From Sphingomonas sp. OK281 (GTDB lineage Bacteria > Pseudomonadota > Alphaproteobacteria > Sphingomonadales > Sphingomonadaceae), in the NCBI RefSeq assembly GCF_900115295.1, contig NZ_FOVZ01000002.1, positions 992,001-1,056,000 of the forward strand: a stretch of 64,000 bases of DNA, read 5' to 3'. Numbering within the stretch: position 1 is the stretch's first letter; every line of letters starts with the position of its first letter. Positions 8,375-18,062 of the stretch are shown one piece after another. The notes beneath the pieces are model-generated. The model saw only the letters and a list, made by a program, of their open reading frames with translations. It did no database searches and had not been told where the DNA came from. A program made the position numbers and the translations under genes.

Positions 8375-9766
8375 GTGGCCAGTCTGTTTCGCCGAAAAAT
8401 CGTCACCGAGCAGCCGCCGGAGCATCAGCTCGCGCGCACCCTGTCGTGGCCGCACCTCGTGGCGATGGGCGTCGGCGGGATTGTCGGCACCGGCATCCTG
8501 ACGCTGATCGGCGTGGGGGCAGGGCTCGCCGGGCCAGCGGTCATCCTGTCCTTCATCATCGCCGGCGGGATCTGTGCCTGCGCGGCGCTCGCCTATGCCG
8601 AGATGGCCACGATGATCCCCGCCTCGGGCAGTGCGTACACCTACAGCTATGTCGTGCTCGGCGAGCTGATCGCCTGGGTGATCGGCTGGAGCCTCATCCT
8701 CGAATACTCCCTCGTCGTGTCGACCGTCGCGGTCGGCTGGTCGGGCTATGCCGCACCGTTGCTGCGCGGAGCGTTCGGGTTTCCCGAGGCGCTGACGCTC
8801 AGCCCCGAACTTGGCGGTATTCTCAACGTGCCGGCGATCTTCATCATCGCGGTCGTCGCCGGTGTGCTGTCGTTCGGCACGCGCGAGAGTGCGACGCTGA
8901 ACGCAGTGCTGGTCGGCGTGAAGATGATCGCGCTGACCGTGTTCGTGTTCATCGCGCTGCACTATTTCAACAGCGCCAACCTCCACCCGTTCATGCCCTA
9001 CGGCTTCCCCAAGGCGGTGCAGCCCGATGGGGCGGAGCGCGGCGTGATGGCGGCGGCAGCGATCATCTTCTTCGCGTTCTACGGCTTCGATGCGATCTCC
9101 ACCGCAGCGGAGGAGACCAAGAACCCAGGCCGCGATCTCGCGATCGGGATCGTCGGGTCGATGGTCGCGTGCATCGCGATCTACATCCTCGTCGCGGTCG
9201 CCGCGGTCGGCGCGCTGTCCTACACCAAGTTCGCCGGCAGCGCCGAGCCGCTCGCGCTGATCCTGCGCGACATCGGCCGGCCGGGGTTCGCGACCTTCCT
9301 CGGTGCATCGGCCGTGATCGCCTTGCCGACGGTGTTGCTCGCGTTCCTGTTCGGCCAGAGCCGTATCTTCTTCACGATGGCGCGCGACGGATTGCTCCCG
9401 CTGAGCCTCGCCAAGGTTTCTAGGCGAGGTGCCCCCGTCCGCATCACGTGGATCACGGCGGCGATCGTCGCGGTGATCGCAGGCCTGTTGCCGCTGGCCG
9501 AAATTGCAGCACTCGCCAACGCCGGTACGCTCGCCGCATTCGTCGCGGTCTGTGCGTGCATGCTGGTTATGCGTCGCCGTGCACCCGATGCGGTGCGGAC
9601 GTTCCGGGCACCGGCTGCGACGCTGGTCGGCACGATCGGTATTCTCGGCTGCCTGTATCTGTTCTTCAGCCTGCCCTCCAAGACGCAGTTGTATTTCGGG
9701 CTGTGGAACCTGCTCGGCCTCGCGATCTACTTCGTCTACGCACGGCCGAGGGCGCTGGCCAAGTGA
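8375..9766 (+). CDS. Amino acid permease, APC superfamily
   Basis: Integral inner-membrane transporter, probably for a cationic or small neutral amino acid. 463 residues with about 12 hydrophobic segments. The first helix carries the APC signature GVGGIVGTGILTLIGVGAGL, and FYGFDAISTAAEETKNPGRD is a conserved loop of the YfnA/CAT-like group. The start is set at GTG 8375 (followed by ASLFRRK) because upstream in-frame sequence is repeat DNA. The stop overlaps the mtnP GTG start by four bases. The neighbour recycles methylthioadenosine, but substrate cannot be assigned from sequence alone. Confidence 0.88.
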   Translation: MASLFRRKIVTEQPPEHQLARTLSWPHLVAMGVGGIVGTGILTLIGVGAGLAGPAVILSFIIAGGICACAALAYAEMATMIPASGSAYTYSYVVLGELIAWVIGWSLILEYSLVVSTVAVGWSGYAAPLLRGAFGFPEALTLSPELGGILNVPAIFIIAVVAGVLSFGTRESATLNAVLVGVKMIALTVFVFIALHYFNSANLHPFMPYGFPKAVQPDGAERGVMAAAAIIFFAFYGFDAISTAAEETKNPGRDLAIGIVGSMVACIAIYILVAVAAVGALSYTKFAGSAEPLALILRDIGRPGFATFLGASAVIALPTVLLAFLFGQSRIFFTMARDGLLPLSLAKVSRRGAPVRITWITAAIVAVIAGLLPLAEIAALANAGTLAAFVAVCACMLVMRRRAPDAVRTFRAPAATLVGTIGILGCLYLFFSLPSKTQLYFGLWNLLGLAIYFVYARPRALAK

Positions 9767-10641
9767 GCGGCTGGACGATCGGCATCATCGGCGGCTCGGG
9801 ACTTTACGCGGTCGACGGCATCGAGGATGGTCGCTGGCAGACGGTCGAGACGCCGTGGGGCGAGCCTTCCGATGCGATCTACACCGGGCGGGTCGGCCAT
9901 GCCGGTGTCGCGTTCCTGCCACGGCATGGCCGAGGCCATCGCATCTCCCCCTCCGAACTCAACGCCCGCGCCAACATCGACGCGTTGAAGCGCCTCGGCG
10001 TGACCGATGTTCTGGCGGTGTCCTCGGTAGGCTCGCTGGTCGAGGCCCGCCCGCCCGGCAGCTTCACCGTCGTCGACCAGTTCATCGATCGCACCAAGGG
10101 CCGCCCGTCGAGTTTCTTCGGTACCGGCCTCGTCGCGCATGTGTCGATGGCGGATCCAGTCTGCCCGCGGCTCTCGCGCTATGCGGCGGACGCAGCACGG
10201 GATGCAGGCGCACAGGTCGACGACCGCGGGACCTATCTCGCGATGGAGGGCCCGCAATTCTCGACCCGCGCGGAAAGCCGGCTCTATCGGCAATGGGGTT
10301 GCGACGTCATCGGCATGACCGCGATGCCCGAGGCGAAACTCGCGCGCGAGGCGGAGCTTCCGTACGCGCTGGTCGGCATGGTCACCGATTACGATTGCTG
10401 GCGCGAGGACGAGGCGGTCGTCGACGTCGCGCAGGTGATCGCGCAACTCGGCGCCAACGCCCGGAAAGCGCGCGCGATGGTGGCGGCGCTGCTGCGTGCC
10501 TTGCCGGCGGAACGGCCGCCATCGCCGATCGATACCTGCCTCGATAGCGCGATCATCACCGCCCCCGCCGTGCGCGATCCAACCCTTTCCGCAAAGCTCG
10601 ATTCGATTGCAGGGCGCGCGTTGCGAATCGCCGCATCCTGA
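9763..10641 (+). CDS. mtnP: S-methyl-5'-thioadenosine phosphorylase
   Basis: Cleaves methylthioadenosine with phosphate to adenine and methylthioribose 1-phosphate in methionine salvage; cytosolic. 292 residues with the phosphate-binding GIIGGSGLY at the N-terminus, the LPRHGRGHRISPSELNARAN segment, and GPQFSTRAES and MTAMPEAKLARE typical of MTAP-type enzymes rather than general purine nucleoside phosphorylases. It starts at GTG in a GTGA overlap with the permease. Confidence 0.93.
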   Translation: MSGWTIGIIGGSGLYAVDGIEDGRWQTVETPWGEPSDAIYTGRVGHAGVAFLPRHGRGHRISPSELNARANIDALKRLGVTDVLAVSSVGSLVEARPPGSFTVVDQFIDRTKGRPSSFFGTGLVAHVSMADPVCPRLSRYAADAARDAGAQVDDRGTYLAMEGPQFSTRAESRLYRQWGCDVIGMTAMPEAKLAREAELPYALVGMVTDYDCWREDEAVVDVAQVIAQLGANARKARAMVAALLRALPAERPPSPIDTCLDSAIITAPAVRDPTLSAKLDSIAGRALRIAAS

Positions 10642-10708
10642 CCACGATCGTCCGGCGATACACGGCCGATCTGGCATAACCCCCCGTCACTCCCTAGATT
10701 CCCCAGCA

Positions 10709-12634
10709 ATGTCCTCCCCCAATTCCCCCGATCGGTTCAACGAAGACAAGTCCACGTTCGCGGTCCGCGGCGGCGGCGAAGCGCCAGACCTAGCGGCAGG
10801 CGTCGCGGCGATCCGCAACGTGCTCGACACGCTGCCGATCCGTCCCGGTGTCTACCGCATGCAGGACGCGCGCGGCGACGTGCTCTATGTCGGCAAGGCG
10901 CGCGCGCTGCGGAACCGCGTCGCGAACTATGTCCAGGTCGAGCGGCTGACGAAGCGCCTTCAGCGGATGGTGTCGCAGACCCGGTCGATGACGATCGTCA
11001 CCACCAACAACGAAGCCGAGGCGCTGCTGCTCGAATCGCAGCTCATCAAGCGCTATCGCCCCGCCTACAACGTGCTGCTGCGCGACGATAAGAGCTTCCC
11101 CTTCATCCTCCTGCGCGACGACCACGCCTTCCCCCGCGTCCAGAAGCACCGCGGTGCACGGCGTGCGAAGGGCAATTACTACGGGCCGTTCGCGAGCGCC
11201 GGGTCGGTCAACAACACGCTCAACGCGCTCCAGAAGCTGTTCCTCCTGCGCAGTTGCACCGACAGCTTCTTCAAGACCCGCGACCGGCCATGTCTGCTCT
11301 ATCAGATCAAGCGCTGCTCCGCGCCGTGCGTCGGCCGGATCGACGAGGCCGCGTATCGGGAACTGACCGAGGATGCGAAGGCGTTCCTCGGCGGCAAGTC
11401 GACCGGCGTGCAGGCCAAGCTCGGCGCGCAGATGCAGGCCGCCGCGGAGAACATGGACTTCGAACTCGCGGCGCTGCTCCGCGACCGTCTCCGCGCGCTC
11501 ACCTTCATCCAGGGCACGCAGGCGATCAACGCGGAAGGGGTTGGCGACGCCGATATCTTCGCGATGGCGTGCAAGGACGGGCTGATCGGCATCCAGGCGT
11601 TCTTCATCCGCGGCGGCCAGAACTGGGGCCATCGCAGCTTCTTCCCGCAGCACACCAACGATGTCCCCGAGGATGAGGTGCTGACCAGCTTCCTCGGCCA
11701 GTTCTACGAAGAGGTCCCGCCACCCAAGCAGATCCTGCTCGACCGCGAACTGACGGAAGGTGCACTGCTGGCGGAAGCACTAGGCGAACGCGCCGGCTAT
11801 AAGATCGCGTTGCAGGTCCCGCAGCGCGGCGATCGCCGCCGCCTGATGGACCAGGCCAAGCGCAACGCGATCGAGGCGATCGAGCGCCGCCAAGCCGAAT
11901 CGACGACGCAGGCCAAGCTGCTGCGCGAGGTCGCCGACCTGTTCGACCTCGCCGAGCCGCCCGAGCGCATCGAGATCTACGACAACAGCCACATCCAGGG
12001 CACCGCCGCGACCGGCGCGATGGTCGTCGCGGGGCCGGAGGGCTTCCGCAAAGGCCAGTATCGAAAGTTCAACATCAAGAACAAGGATACCGCGCCGGGC
12101 GACGACTTCGCGATGATGCGCGAGGTCTTCACACGGCGGTTCTCGCGCGCGCAGGCCGAGGATCCCGATCGCGATTCGGGTGATTGGCCGGACCTCGTGC
12201 TGATCGATGGCGGCAAGGGCCAGCTCAACACGGTGAAAGCGGCGCTCGAGGAGATCGGTGTCGAGGACGTGTGCCTCGTCGGGATCGCCAAGGGGCCGGA
12301 GCACGGCCGCGATGGCCGCGAGGTGTTCCACATGCTCGACGGTCGCGAGTTCCAGCTCCCCGTCAACGCGCCGGTGCTGTTCTATCTCCAGCGCCTCCGC
12401 GACGAGGTCCACCGGTTCGCGATCGGCGTCCACCGCGACAAGCGCAGCAAGGCGATCGGCGCGAGCCCGCTCGACGAGGTCCCCGGCATCGGTCCGGCGC
12501 GCAAGAAGGCGTTGCTGATGCATTTCGGCACCGGCCGCGCGGTCCGCAATGCGAGCCTGCAGGACCTGCAACAGGCGCCGGGCGTGTCCGCGGGCGTCGC
12601 GCAACAGGTGTATGACTTCTACCATTCGCGGTAG
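10709..12634 (+). CDS. uvrC: Excinuclease ABC subunit C
   Basis: Makes the dual incisions in nucleotide excision repair with UvrAB. 641 residues: N-terminal GIY-YIG nuclease (RPGVYRMQDARGDVLYVGKA), a UvrB-binding UVR motif (ENMDFELAALLRDRLRAL), the RNase H-like 3'-region endonuclease domain (EIYDNSHIQGT, LVLIDGGKGQLN) and a C-terminal helix-hairpin-helix (DEVPGIGPARKKALLMHFGT). A polar N-terminal leader of about 45 residues precedes the nuclease; the ATG at 10709 is the first good start. It is separated from mtnP by 67 bases, with no clear SOS box seen. Confidence 0.96.
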   Translation: MSSPNSPDRFNEDKSTFAVRGGGEAPDLAAGVAAIRNVLDTLPIRPGVYRMQDARGDVLYVGKARALRNRVANYVQVERLTKRLQRMVSQTRSMTIVTTNNEAEALLLESQLIKRYRPAYNVLLRDDKSFPFILLRDDHAFPRVQKHRGARRAKGNYYGPFASAGSVNNTLNALQKLFLLRSCTDSFFKTRDRPCLLYQIKRCSAPCVGRIDEAAYRELTEDAKAFLGGKSTGVQAKLGAQMQAAAENMDFELAALLRDRLRALTFIQGTQAINAEGVGDADIFAMACKDGLIGIQAFFIRGGQNWGHRSFFPQHTNDVPEDEVLTSFLGQFYEEVPPPKQILLDRELTEGALLAEALGERAGYKIALQVPQRGDRRRLMDQAKRNAIEAIERRQAESTTQAKLLREVADLFDLAEPPERIEIYDNSHIQGTAATGAMVVAGPEGFRKGQYRKFNIKNKDTAPGDDFAMMREVFTRRFSRAQAEDPDRDSGDWPDLVLIDGGKGQLNTVKAALEEIGVEDVCLVGIAKGPEHGRDGREVFHMLDGREFQLPVNAPVLFYLQRLRDEVHRFAIGVHRDKRSKAIGASPLDEVPGIGPARKKALLMHFGTGRAVRNASLQDLQQAPGVSAGVAQQVYDFYHSR

Positions 12635-12750
12635 CGAGCGTGCGGGAGCATGTCGGCCCGCCGATGTGCTTCCCGTCGAAATCCCGATCTCGATCAAGCG
12701 GATTGCAAAAAACTACACCCATTCTTCATTGCACGTTGTTACATTATGAC

Positions 12751-13728
12751 GTGCCCACACCCGTGTTCCTTACCGTCGATACCGAATTCGCCTGGCGTCA
12801 CCATGCCGCCAAACTCGGCTGCGACGATATCTATGCGCGCTCGCTCGAACCCGCCGGGGTCGGTCTCAGCTACCAGCTCGCCGAGCTTGCCAAGCATGAC
12901 CTGAAGGCGTGTTTCTTCGTCGATCCGATGCCGGCACTGGTCTACGGCCTCGCGCCGGTCCGCCGCATGGTCGAGACGATCCTGGCGGCCGGGCAGGAGG
13001 TGCAGCTGCATCTCCATCCCAATTGGACCGGGGCGAGGATCGGCGACGGCGGGGCGCATCACGGGCGGTTCCAGCTGTTCGACTATACGCTGGCGGAGCA
13101 GATCGACCTGCTGGTGCGCGCGACCGATCTGCTGGTCGAGGCGGGGGCGCCGAAACCGATCGCGTTTCGCGCCGGCAGCTACGCCGCCAACGACAATACG
13201 TTGACCGCGCTGGCGACGCTCGGGTTCAGCTACGACAGCAGCCACAATGGCTCCGAGGCGCCGCATACCAGCCGGATTTCGCTTCCCGCCCAGCAGATCG
13301 CGCCGGTTCGACGGGACCCGAACGAAGGCCTGATCGAAGTCCCCGTCACGGTGATCGAGGACAAGCCCGGCAAGATCCGCACGTTCCAGCTCTGCGCGCT
13401 GTCCGCCGGCGAGACCTATGACGCGCTCGAACATGCCGCGGTATCGGGACATGCCGTCGTGACGATCGTCAGCCACGGCTTCGAGCTCGCCAACCGCAGC
13501 GGTACGCGCGCCAACGCGGTCCATGTCCGCCGCTTCCAGGCGCTGTGTGCGATGCTCGCCGAGTTGCGCGACGTCCTGCCGACGCAGCATTTCGTCGATC
13601 GCCCGGTGCTGATGCTCGATCGCGCGGACACGCCGCTGGCACCCGATCACCTGCGGACGCGGTGGCGGCAGGCCGAACAGCTCTGGTCGAACTGGGTCGA
13701 GGAACGGCCACGATCGCGCCGCCGCTGA
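12751..13728 (+). CDS. Polysaccharide deacetylase-like protein
   Basis: Putative NodB-fold carbohydrate esterase; the target may be a cell-surface or exopolysaccharide sugar. 325 residues from a GTG start. The fold motifs are visible: TVDTEFAWR with metal-binding aspartate near the N-terminus, QLHLHPNW with the paired histidines, and FRAGSYAANDNTL. An in-frame ATG exists far upstream, but the intervening sequence is unlike the family, so GTG at 12751 is preferred. No signal peptide is visible. It overlaps the next gene by one base (TGATG), so the two are probably co-translated and act together. It is not a fully standard NodB sequence, so the activity is inferred. Confidence 0.75.
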   Translation: MPTPVFLTVDTEFAWRHHAAKLGCDDIYARSLEPAGVGLSYQLAELAKHDLKACFFVDPMPALVYGLAPVRRMVETILAAGQEVQLHLHPNWTGARIGDGGAHHGRFQLFDYTLAEQIDLLVRATDLLVEAGAPKPIAFRAGSYAANDNTLTALATLGFSYDSSHNGSEAPHTSRISLPAQQIAPVRRDPNEGLIEVPVTVIEDKPGKIRTFQLCALSAGETYDALEHAAVSGHAVVTIVSHGFELANRSGTRANAVHVRRFQALCAMLAELRDVLPTQHFVDRPVLMLDRADTPLAPDHLRTRWRQAEQLWSNWVEERPRSRRR

Positions 13729-14630
13729 TGACTCCGGTCATGTCGCTGAAGTTCCAGGTTGGCGCCCGGACGCTGGCGTCATTCTCGTGCCGACTGGTGC
13801 GCGTGGCGTACTCGCTCGATGCGGTGCTGGCCGGCGCCCCGCCCGTGCTGCCGACTCTGCCGGTCGACGCCGACGGCTATCTGGTGACGTCGCTGCCGGA
13901 AACGGCGCTGGACGAGCTCGACGGTCGCAGCCTGATCATGGCCGTTAGGCAGCGTTATGTGCGCTATTTCGTCGATCTGTCGGCAGGCGAGGCGGCGTGG
14001 TTGGCGGGACTGTCGGGCAGCGCGCGATCGGGGCTCAAGCGCAAGGCGAAGAAGCTTGCTGCGGCGAACGGCGATGCGCTCGATATCCGGCGCTATCACG
14101 ACGCGGAGGGCTTCGCCGCATTCCACCCGCTCGCCCGCGCCGTGTCGGCGACGACGTACCAGGAGGCGCTGCTGGGGTCCGGGTTGCCGGAGGACGACAG
14201 GTCCGTTCGGCATCTGCGCGCACTAGCCGAGTCGGACCGGTTGCGCGCGTGGTTGCTGTTCCTGGACGGTGCGCCGGTGGCGTATCTCTGCTGTACCGCG
14301 GAGGGGGACTCGTTGCGCTACGATCATGTCGGACACGATCCGGCGCACAACGCGCTGTCGCCCGGCGCCGTGCTCCAGGTCGAGGCGATGCGCGACCTGT
14401 TCGCGGAGGGGCGTTTCGCGCGGTTCGACTTCACCGAGGGGGAGGGGCAGCACAAGCGCCAATTCTCGACCGGGGGGACGGCGTGCGTCGATGTCCTGCT
14501 GCTGCGGCGGACGCTCGGCAATCGCGCGATGCTGGGAGCGTTGCGCGGTTTCGACGAGGCGATGGCCCTGGCAAAACGCGCTGCGGCGCATCCTGCATTG
14601 GCGAAGTTGGCAAAGAAAATCCGCCGCTGA
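13728..14630 (+). CDS. GNAT-fold acetyltransferase, CelD/BcsL type
   Basis: 300-residue protein with the Acetyltransf_6 (CelD/BcsL) pattern: SGSARSGLKRKAKKLAAANG followed by a C-terminal acyltransferase half with YDHVGHDPAHNALSPGAVL and FDFTEGEGQHKRQF. Members usually acylate sugars in surface polysaccharide synthesis. It starts one base inside the deacetylase stop, pointing to joint modification of the same glycan. The exact substrate is unknown. A family A repeat follows directly. Confidence 0.75.
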   Translation: MTPVMSLKFQVGARTLASFSCRLVRVAYSLDAVLAGAPPVLPTLPVDADGYLVTSLPETALDELDGRSLIMAVRQRYVRYFVDLSAGEAAWLAGLSGSARSGLKRKAKKLAAANGDALDIRRYHDAEGFAAFHPLARAVSATTYQEALLGSGLPEDDRSVRHLRALAESDRLRAWLLFLDGAPVAYLCCTAEGDSLRYDHVGHDPAHNALSPGAVLQVEAMRDLFAEGRFARFDFTEGEGQHKRQFSTGGTACVDVLLLRRTLGNRAMLGALRGFDEAMALAKRAAAHPALAKLAKKIRR

Positions 14631-14635
14631 TCTGC

Positions 14636-14751
14636 CCCCCTCCCTGAAAGGGAGGGGCTGGGGGTGGGTAGGCCAGCTTGTGCCGCCGACGTTCGATGAT
14701 ACGGAACCCGACCCACCCCCGACCCCTTCCTTCCAGGGAGGGGAGCAGAAG
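14636..14751. repeat. Paired inverted repeat (family A), before recO
   Basis: Arms near 14636-14670 (CTGAAAGGGAGGGGCTGGGG) and 14711-14751 (ACCCACCCCCGACCCC and reverse) enclose about 40 variable bases. With the family G element at 14789 it occupies nearly the whole 309-base gap between the acetyltransferase gene and recO; no gene is seen there. Confidence 0.85.
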
Positions 14752-14788
14752 GGGCTCACCCCACTCCTCCAGGGAATCGAGCAGAAGA

Positions 14789-14849
14789 CGCTTACCCCTC
14801 TCCCCTCGGGGGAGAGGGAGGGAGGCGCGCTTGCGCCGGAAGGGTGAGG
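14789..14849. repeat. CCCCTCGGGGGAGAGG hairpin repeat (family G)
   Basis: A local hairpin CTCTCCCCTCGGGGGAGAG is followed by a second, GGCGCGCTTGCGCCGG, then AAGGGTGAGGGC. A paired, inverted copy of the same element is at 56572-56721. Confidence 0.7.
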
Positions 14850-14939
14850 GCACGCGCTCCCGACACGCCATGCTCTCACCATTCCACGGCTGGTCAGCCA
14901 CCCCTCCCGCTCCCGACGCGAGCGCAGTATAGCCCCCCG

Positions 14940-15671
14940 ATGCACCTCCGCGCGTCTGCCATCGTCGTCGCCGTCCGCCAACACGGCGAGCATGGCGCGA
15001 TCGTGCGCGCGCTCACCCGGAACGATGGCGTCCAGCCGGGGTACGTCCGCGGCGGGCGGTCGCGCGCCATGCGCCCGGTGCTGCTCCAGGCGAACGTCAT
15101 CCAAGGCGAATGGCGCGCGCGGACCGGCGAGCAGCTCGCATCGCTGACCGCGGAGCTGGTCCATAGTCGCGCGCAGATGCACGGCGAACCGCTCGCGGCC
15201 GGCGCGCTCGAATGGGCCACCGCGCTGACCGCCGCGGCCCTCCCCGAGGCGCAACCCTATCCGCAGATCCACGATGCTCTGGAAGGGGTGCTCGGCGCGA
15301 TCGAGGCGGCGCCATCGGCGCGGGGCTGGGCCGCGGCGCTGGTCCGGTACGAATTGCTCGTGCTGGCCGAACTCGGGTTCGGGCTCGATCTGGATCGCTG
15401 TGTCGCGAGTGGAGCGGAGGACGATCTCGGCTTCGTGTCGCCCAGGACCGGCGCGGCGGTCTCACGCGGGGCAGCCTTCGGCTATGAGGCCAAGTTGCTG
15501 CGATTGCCTGACTTCCTCCTGGTAGGCGGCGAAGCGGCGTGGCCGGACATCTTCGATGGCCTGCGGCTGACCGGTCATTTCCTCGCGCGCGACATCCTTG
15601 TCGACCGTCGCGCCGATCCGTTGGCGGCGCGCGACCGGCTGGTCGATCGTCTCAAAAGGGCGGTTGCGTGA
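14940..15671 (+). CDS. recO: DNA repair protein RecO
   Basis: Loads RecA with RecR onto gapped DNA in recombinational repair. 243 residues: N-terminal OB-fold (starting [20 protein letters not shown], with [14 protein letters not shown]) followed by the helical C-terminal domain ([20 protein letters not shown], then [20 protein letters not shown]). It lacks the four-cysteine zinc motif of many RecO proteins, which is usual in this group. The ATG is chosen at the first codon that gives the OB-fold start. Confidence 0.9.
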   Translation: MHLRASAIVVAVRQHGEHGAIVRALTRNDGVQPGYVRGGRSRAMRPVLLQANVIQGEWRARTGEQLASLTAELVHSRAQMHGEPLAAGALEWATALTAAALPEAQPYPQIHDALEGVLGAIEAAPSARGWAAALVRYELLVLAELGFGLDLDRCVASGAEDDLGFVSPRTGAAVSRGAAFGYEAKLLRLPDFLLVGGEAAWPDIFDGLRLTGHFLARDILVDRRADPLAARDRLVDRLKRAVA

Positions 15672-15711
15672 GCGCGCACCGCCCGGCAAGGGCCGCGCAG
15701 GAGGAACGCAC

Positions 15712-16758
15712 ATGCCCTTGATCGCGATACTGGCCGGCGACGGCATCGGACCCGAAGTCACCGCGGAGGCGCGCCGCGTGCTCGACACGCTCGGCCTCGA
15801 CCTCAGCTACGAAGAAGGCCTCGTCGGCGGCGCCGCGTACAAGGCCACGGGGCATCCGCTGCCGCCCGAGACGCTCGACCTCGCCCGCCGCGCCGACGCC
15901 ATCCTGTTCGGTGCGGTCGGCGATCCCGACTGCGATGCGCTCGAACGCCAGTTCCGTCCCGAGCAGGCGATCCTCGGCCTGCGCAAGGACCTCGGCCTGT
16001 TCGCCAACCTTCGCCCCGCCAAGCTGTTCGCCGGCCTCGAGGATGCCTCCGCGCTTCGCCCCGAGATCGCCCGCTCGATCGACATGGTGATCGTCCGCGA
16101 ACTGACCGGCGACGTGTATTTCGGCGCCAAGGGCATCCGCACGACGGCCGAGGGCCTGCGCGAAGGCCATGACGAGATGCGCTACGACGAGACCGAGATC
16201 GCCCGCATCGCGCGCGTCGGCTTCGAGACCGCGCGCACGCGCAAAGCCAAGCTGCTCTCGGTCGACAAGGCCAATGTCCTCGAGACCTCGCAGCTGTGGC
16301 GCGACGTCGTGATCGAGGTCTCGGCCGACTATCCCGACGTCGCGCTCAGCCACATGTACGTCGACAACGCGGCGATGCAGATGGTGCGCAACCCCGGCCA
16401 GTTCGACGTGATCGTCACCGGCAATTTGTTCGGCGACATCCTGTCCGACGAGGCGTCGATGTGCGCAGGCTCGATCGGCATGTTGCCGTCCGCCGCGCTC
16501 AACGGCTCGAACAAGGGCATGTACGAACCGATCCACGGCAGTGCGCCCGACATCGCCGGGCAGGGCAAGGCCAATCCCTGCGCGGCGATCCTGTCCGCGG
16601 CGATGATGCTGCGCCACTCGCTCGACATGCCCGACGCGGCCGATCGGATCGAGGCGGCGGTGGCCGCGGCGATCCTCGGTGGTGCGCGCACGCCCGATCT
16701 CGGCGGCACGCTGTCGACTCGCGACATGGGCGATGCAGTGCTGGCCAACCTCGTTTGA
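15712..16758 (+). CDS. leuB: 3-isopropylmalate dehydrogenase
   Basis: NAD-dependent oxidative decarboxylation of 3-isopropylmalate in leucine synthesis; cytosolic. 348 residues with [16 protein letters not shown] at the start, the substrate motif [25 protein letters not shown] and the metal-binding [15 protein letters not shown] and the NAD-pocket segment [14 protein letters not shown] support LeuB over isocitrate dehydrogenase. A GGAGGA site precedes the ATG by about 8 bases. The glycosyltransferase starts 7 bases after the stop. Confidence 0.95.
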   Translation: MPLIAILAGDGIGPEVTAEARRVLDTLGLDLSYEEGLVGGAAYKATGHPLPPETLDLARRADAILFGAVGDPDCDALERQFRPEQAILGLRKDLGLFANLRPAKLFAGLEDASALRPEIARSIDMVIVRELTGDVYFGAKGIRTTAEGLREGHDEMRYDETEIARIARVGFETARTRKAKLLSVDKANVLETSQLWRDVVIEVSADYPDVALSHMYVDNAAMQMVRNPGQFDVIVTGNLFGDILSDEASMCAGSIGMLPSAALNGSNKGMYEPIHGSAPDIAGQGKANPCAAILSAAMMLRHSLDMPDAADRIEAAVAAAILGGARTPDLGGTLSTRDMGDAVLANLV

Positions 16759-16765
16759 CCGCCCA

Positions 16766-17866
16766 GTGATCGGTGACCTGCTGCAACTCGCGGTCGTCAT
16801 CCCGACGTTCAACGAGAAGGCCAATGTCGCGACGTTGATCGCCAAGCTCGACCAGGCGCTGGTCGGGCTGAACTGGGAGGCGATCTTCGTCGACGACGAC
16901 AGTCCCGACGGTACCGCCGACGCCGCGCGCGAGATCGCCCGGCTCGACAAGCGGGTGCGCGTGATCCAGCGGATCGGCCGGCGCGGGCTGTCGTCGGCCT
17001 GCATCGAGGGCATGTGCGCCACCGCCGCGCCGGTCGTCGCGGTGATCGACGGCGATCTGCAGCATGACGAGACGTTGCTGCCGGCGATGCTGGATCTGCT
17101 CAAGGACGGCGACACCGACGTGGCGATAGGCTCGCGCTTCGTCAGCGGTGGCTGCACCGGGGAGTGGGACAGCGACCGCGTCGCCAAGTCGGCGCTCGCC
17201 ACCAAGCTGTCGCGCCGCGTGCTGAAGTGCGACCTCAACGATCCGATGAGCGGCTTCTTCATGATCCGCACCGATATCGTCCGCCGCCTCGCGCCGTCGC
17301 TGTCGGCGATCGGCTTCAAGATCCTGCTCGACCTGCTCACGGCCTCGCCGACGCCGCTGCGCTTCGTCGAGGTGCCCTACACGTTCCGCTGCCGCACCGA
17401 GGGCGAGAGCAAGCTCGATCACGTCGTCGCGATGGAATATCTGATCGCGATCTACGACCGGATGTTCGGGCGGGTCGTGCCGGTGCGGTTCGCGATGTTC
17501 TCCGCGATTGGCGTGTTCGGCGTCGGCATCCACATGGCAGTGCTGACCGCGTTGTTCGTCGGGTTCGGCACGCACTTCCTGGTCGGCGAGATTGCAGCGA
17601 CGCTGGCGGCGCTCACCTTCAACTTCTTCCTGAACAATGCACTGACGTATCGCGACCGGCGTCTGAAGGGATGGCGTCAGCTGCTCGACGGCTGGGTGTC
17701 GTTCGCGGTGATCTGTTCGGTCGGCGCGGTCGCCAACGTAGGCATCGCGGCGTTCCTGTACGAGATGCGCGACGGGGCGTGGGCGGCATCGGCGTTGATC
17801 GGCGTGCTGGTCGGCGCGGTCTGGAACTACGCGCTGTCGTCGAAATTCACCTGGGGCCGGTACTGA
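16766..17866 (+). CDS. GT2 glycosyltransferase fused to a GtrA-like membrane domain
   Basis: 366 residues from a GTG start. The N-terminal half is a dolichol-phosphate mannosyltransferase-like GT2 domain: [21 protein letters not shown] and the metal-binding [14 protein letters not shown]. The C-terminal half has four hydrophobic segments of a GtrA-like domain ([19 protein letters not shown] to [18 protein letters not shown]). Such fusions are thought to make and move polyprenyl-phosphate sugars at the inner membrane for surface glycans. An in-frame ATG further upstream lies inside leuB and is less likely. Confidence 0.85.
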   Translation: MIGDLLQLAVVIPTFNEKANVATLIAKLDQALVGLNWEAIFVDDDSPDGTADAAREIARLDKRVRVIQRIGRRGLSSACIEGMCATAAPVVAVIDGDLQHDETLLPAMLDLLKDGDTDVAIGSRFVSGGCTGEWDSDRVAKSALATKLSRRVLKCDLNDPMSGFFMIRTDIVRRLAPSLSAIGFKILLDLLTASPTPLRFVEVPYTFRCRTEGESKLDHVVAMEYLIAIYDRMFGRVVPVRFAMFSAIGVFGVGIHMAVLTALFVGFGTHFLVGEIAATLAALTFNFFLNNALTYRDRRLKGWRQLLDGWVSFAVICSVGAVANVGIAAFLYEMRDGAWAASALIGVLVGAVWNYALSSKFTWGRY

Positions 17867-17873
17867 ATCTTCT

Positions 17874-17987
17874 CGCCCCCCTCCCTGGAAGGGAGGGGCT
17901 GGGGGTGGGTAGGCCAGCTTTTGTCGCAACCGTTCCACGATCCGGAACCCGACCCACCCCCAACCCCTCCCTTCCAGGGAGGGGCGA
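17874..17987. repeat. Paired inverted repeat (family A), before metZ
   Basis: Starts 7 bases after the glycosyltransferase stop. Arms near 17876-17910 and 17953-17987 match those at 51838, and even part of the loop is shared (GGCCAGCTTTTGTCGCAACC here), so these two copies are close relatives. Confidence 0.85.
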
Positions 17988-18062
17988 GCGAAGTGCTCTT
18001 CACACCCGCAAGGCTAGTCCCCGGGGTTGTCATAACGGCTCCCCCCCGGCAAAGCGGCGCGC

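Noticed and set aside
18000..18062. SAM-II riboswitch ahead of metZ
   Set aside because: The conserved GCTAAAAA-like tail and pseudoknot spacing of SAM-II are not present in the leader.
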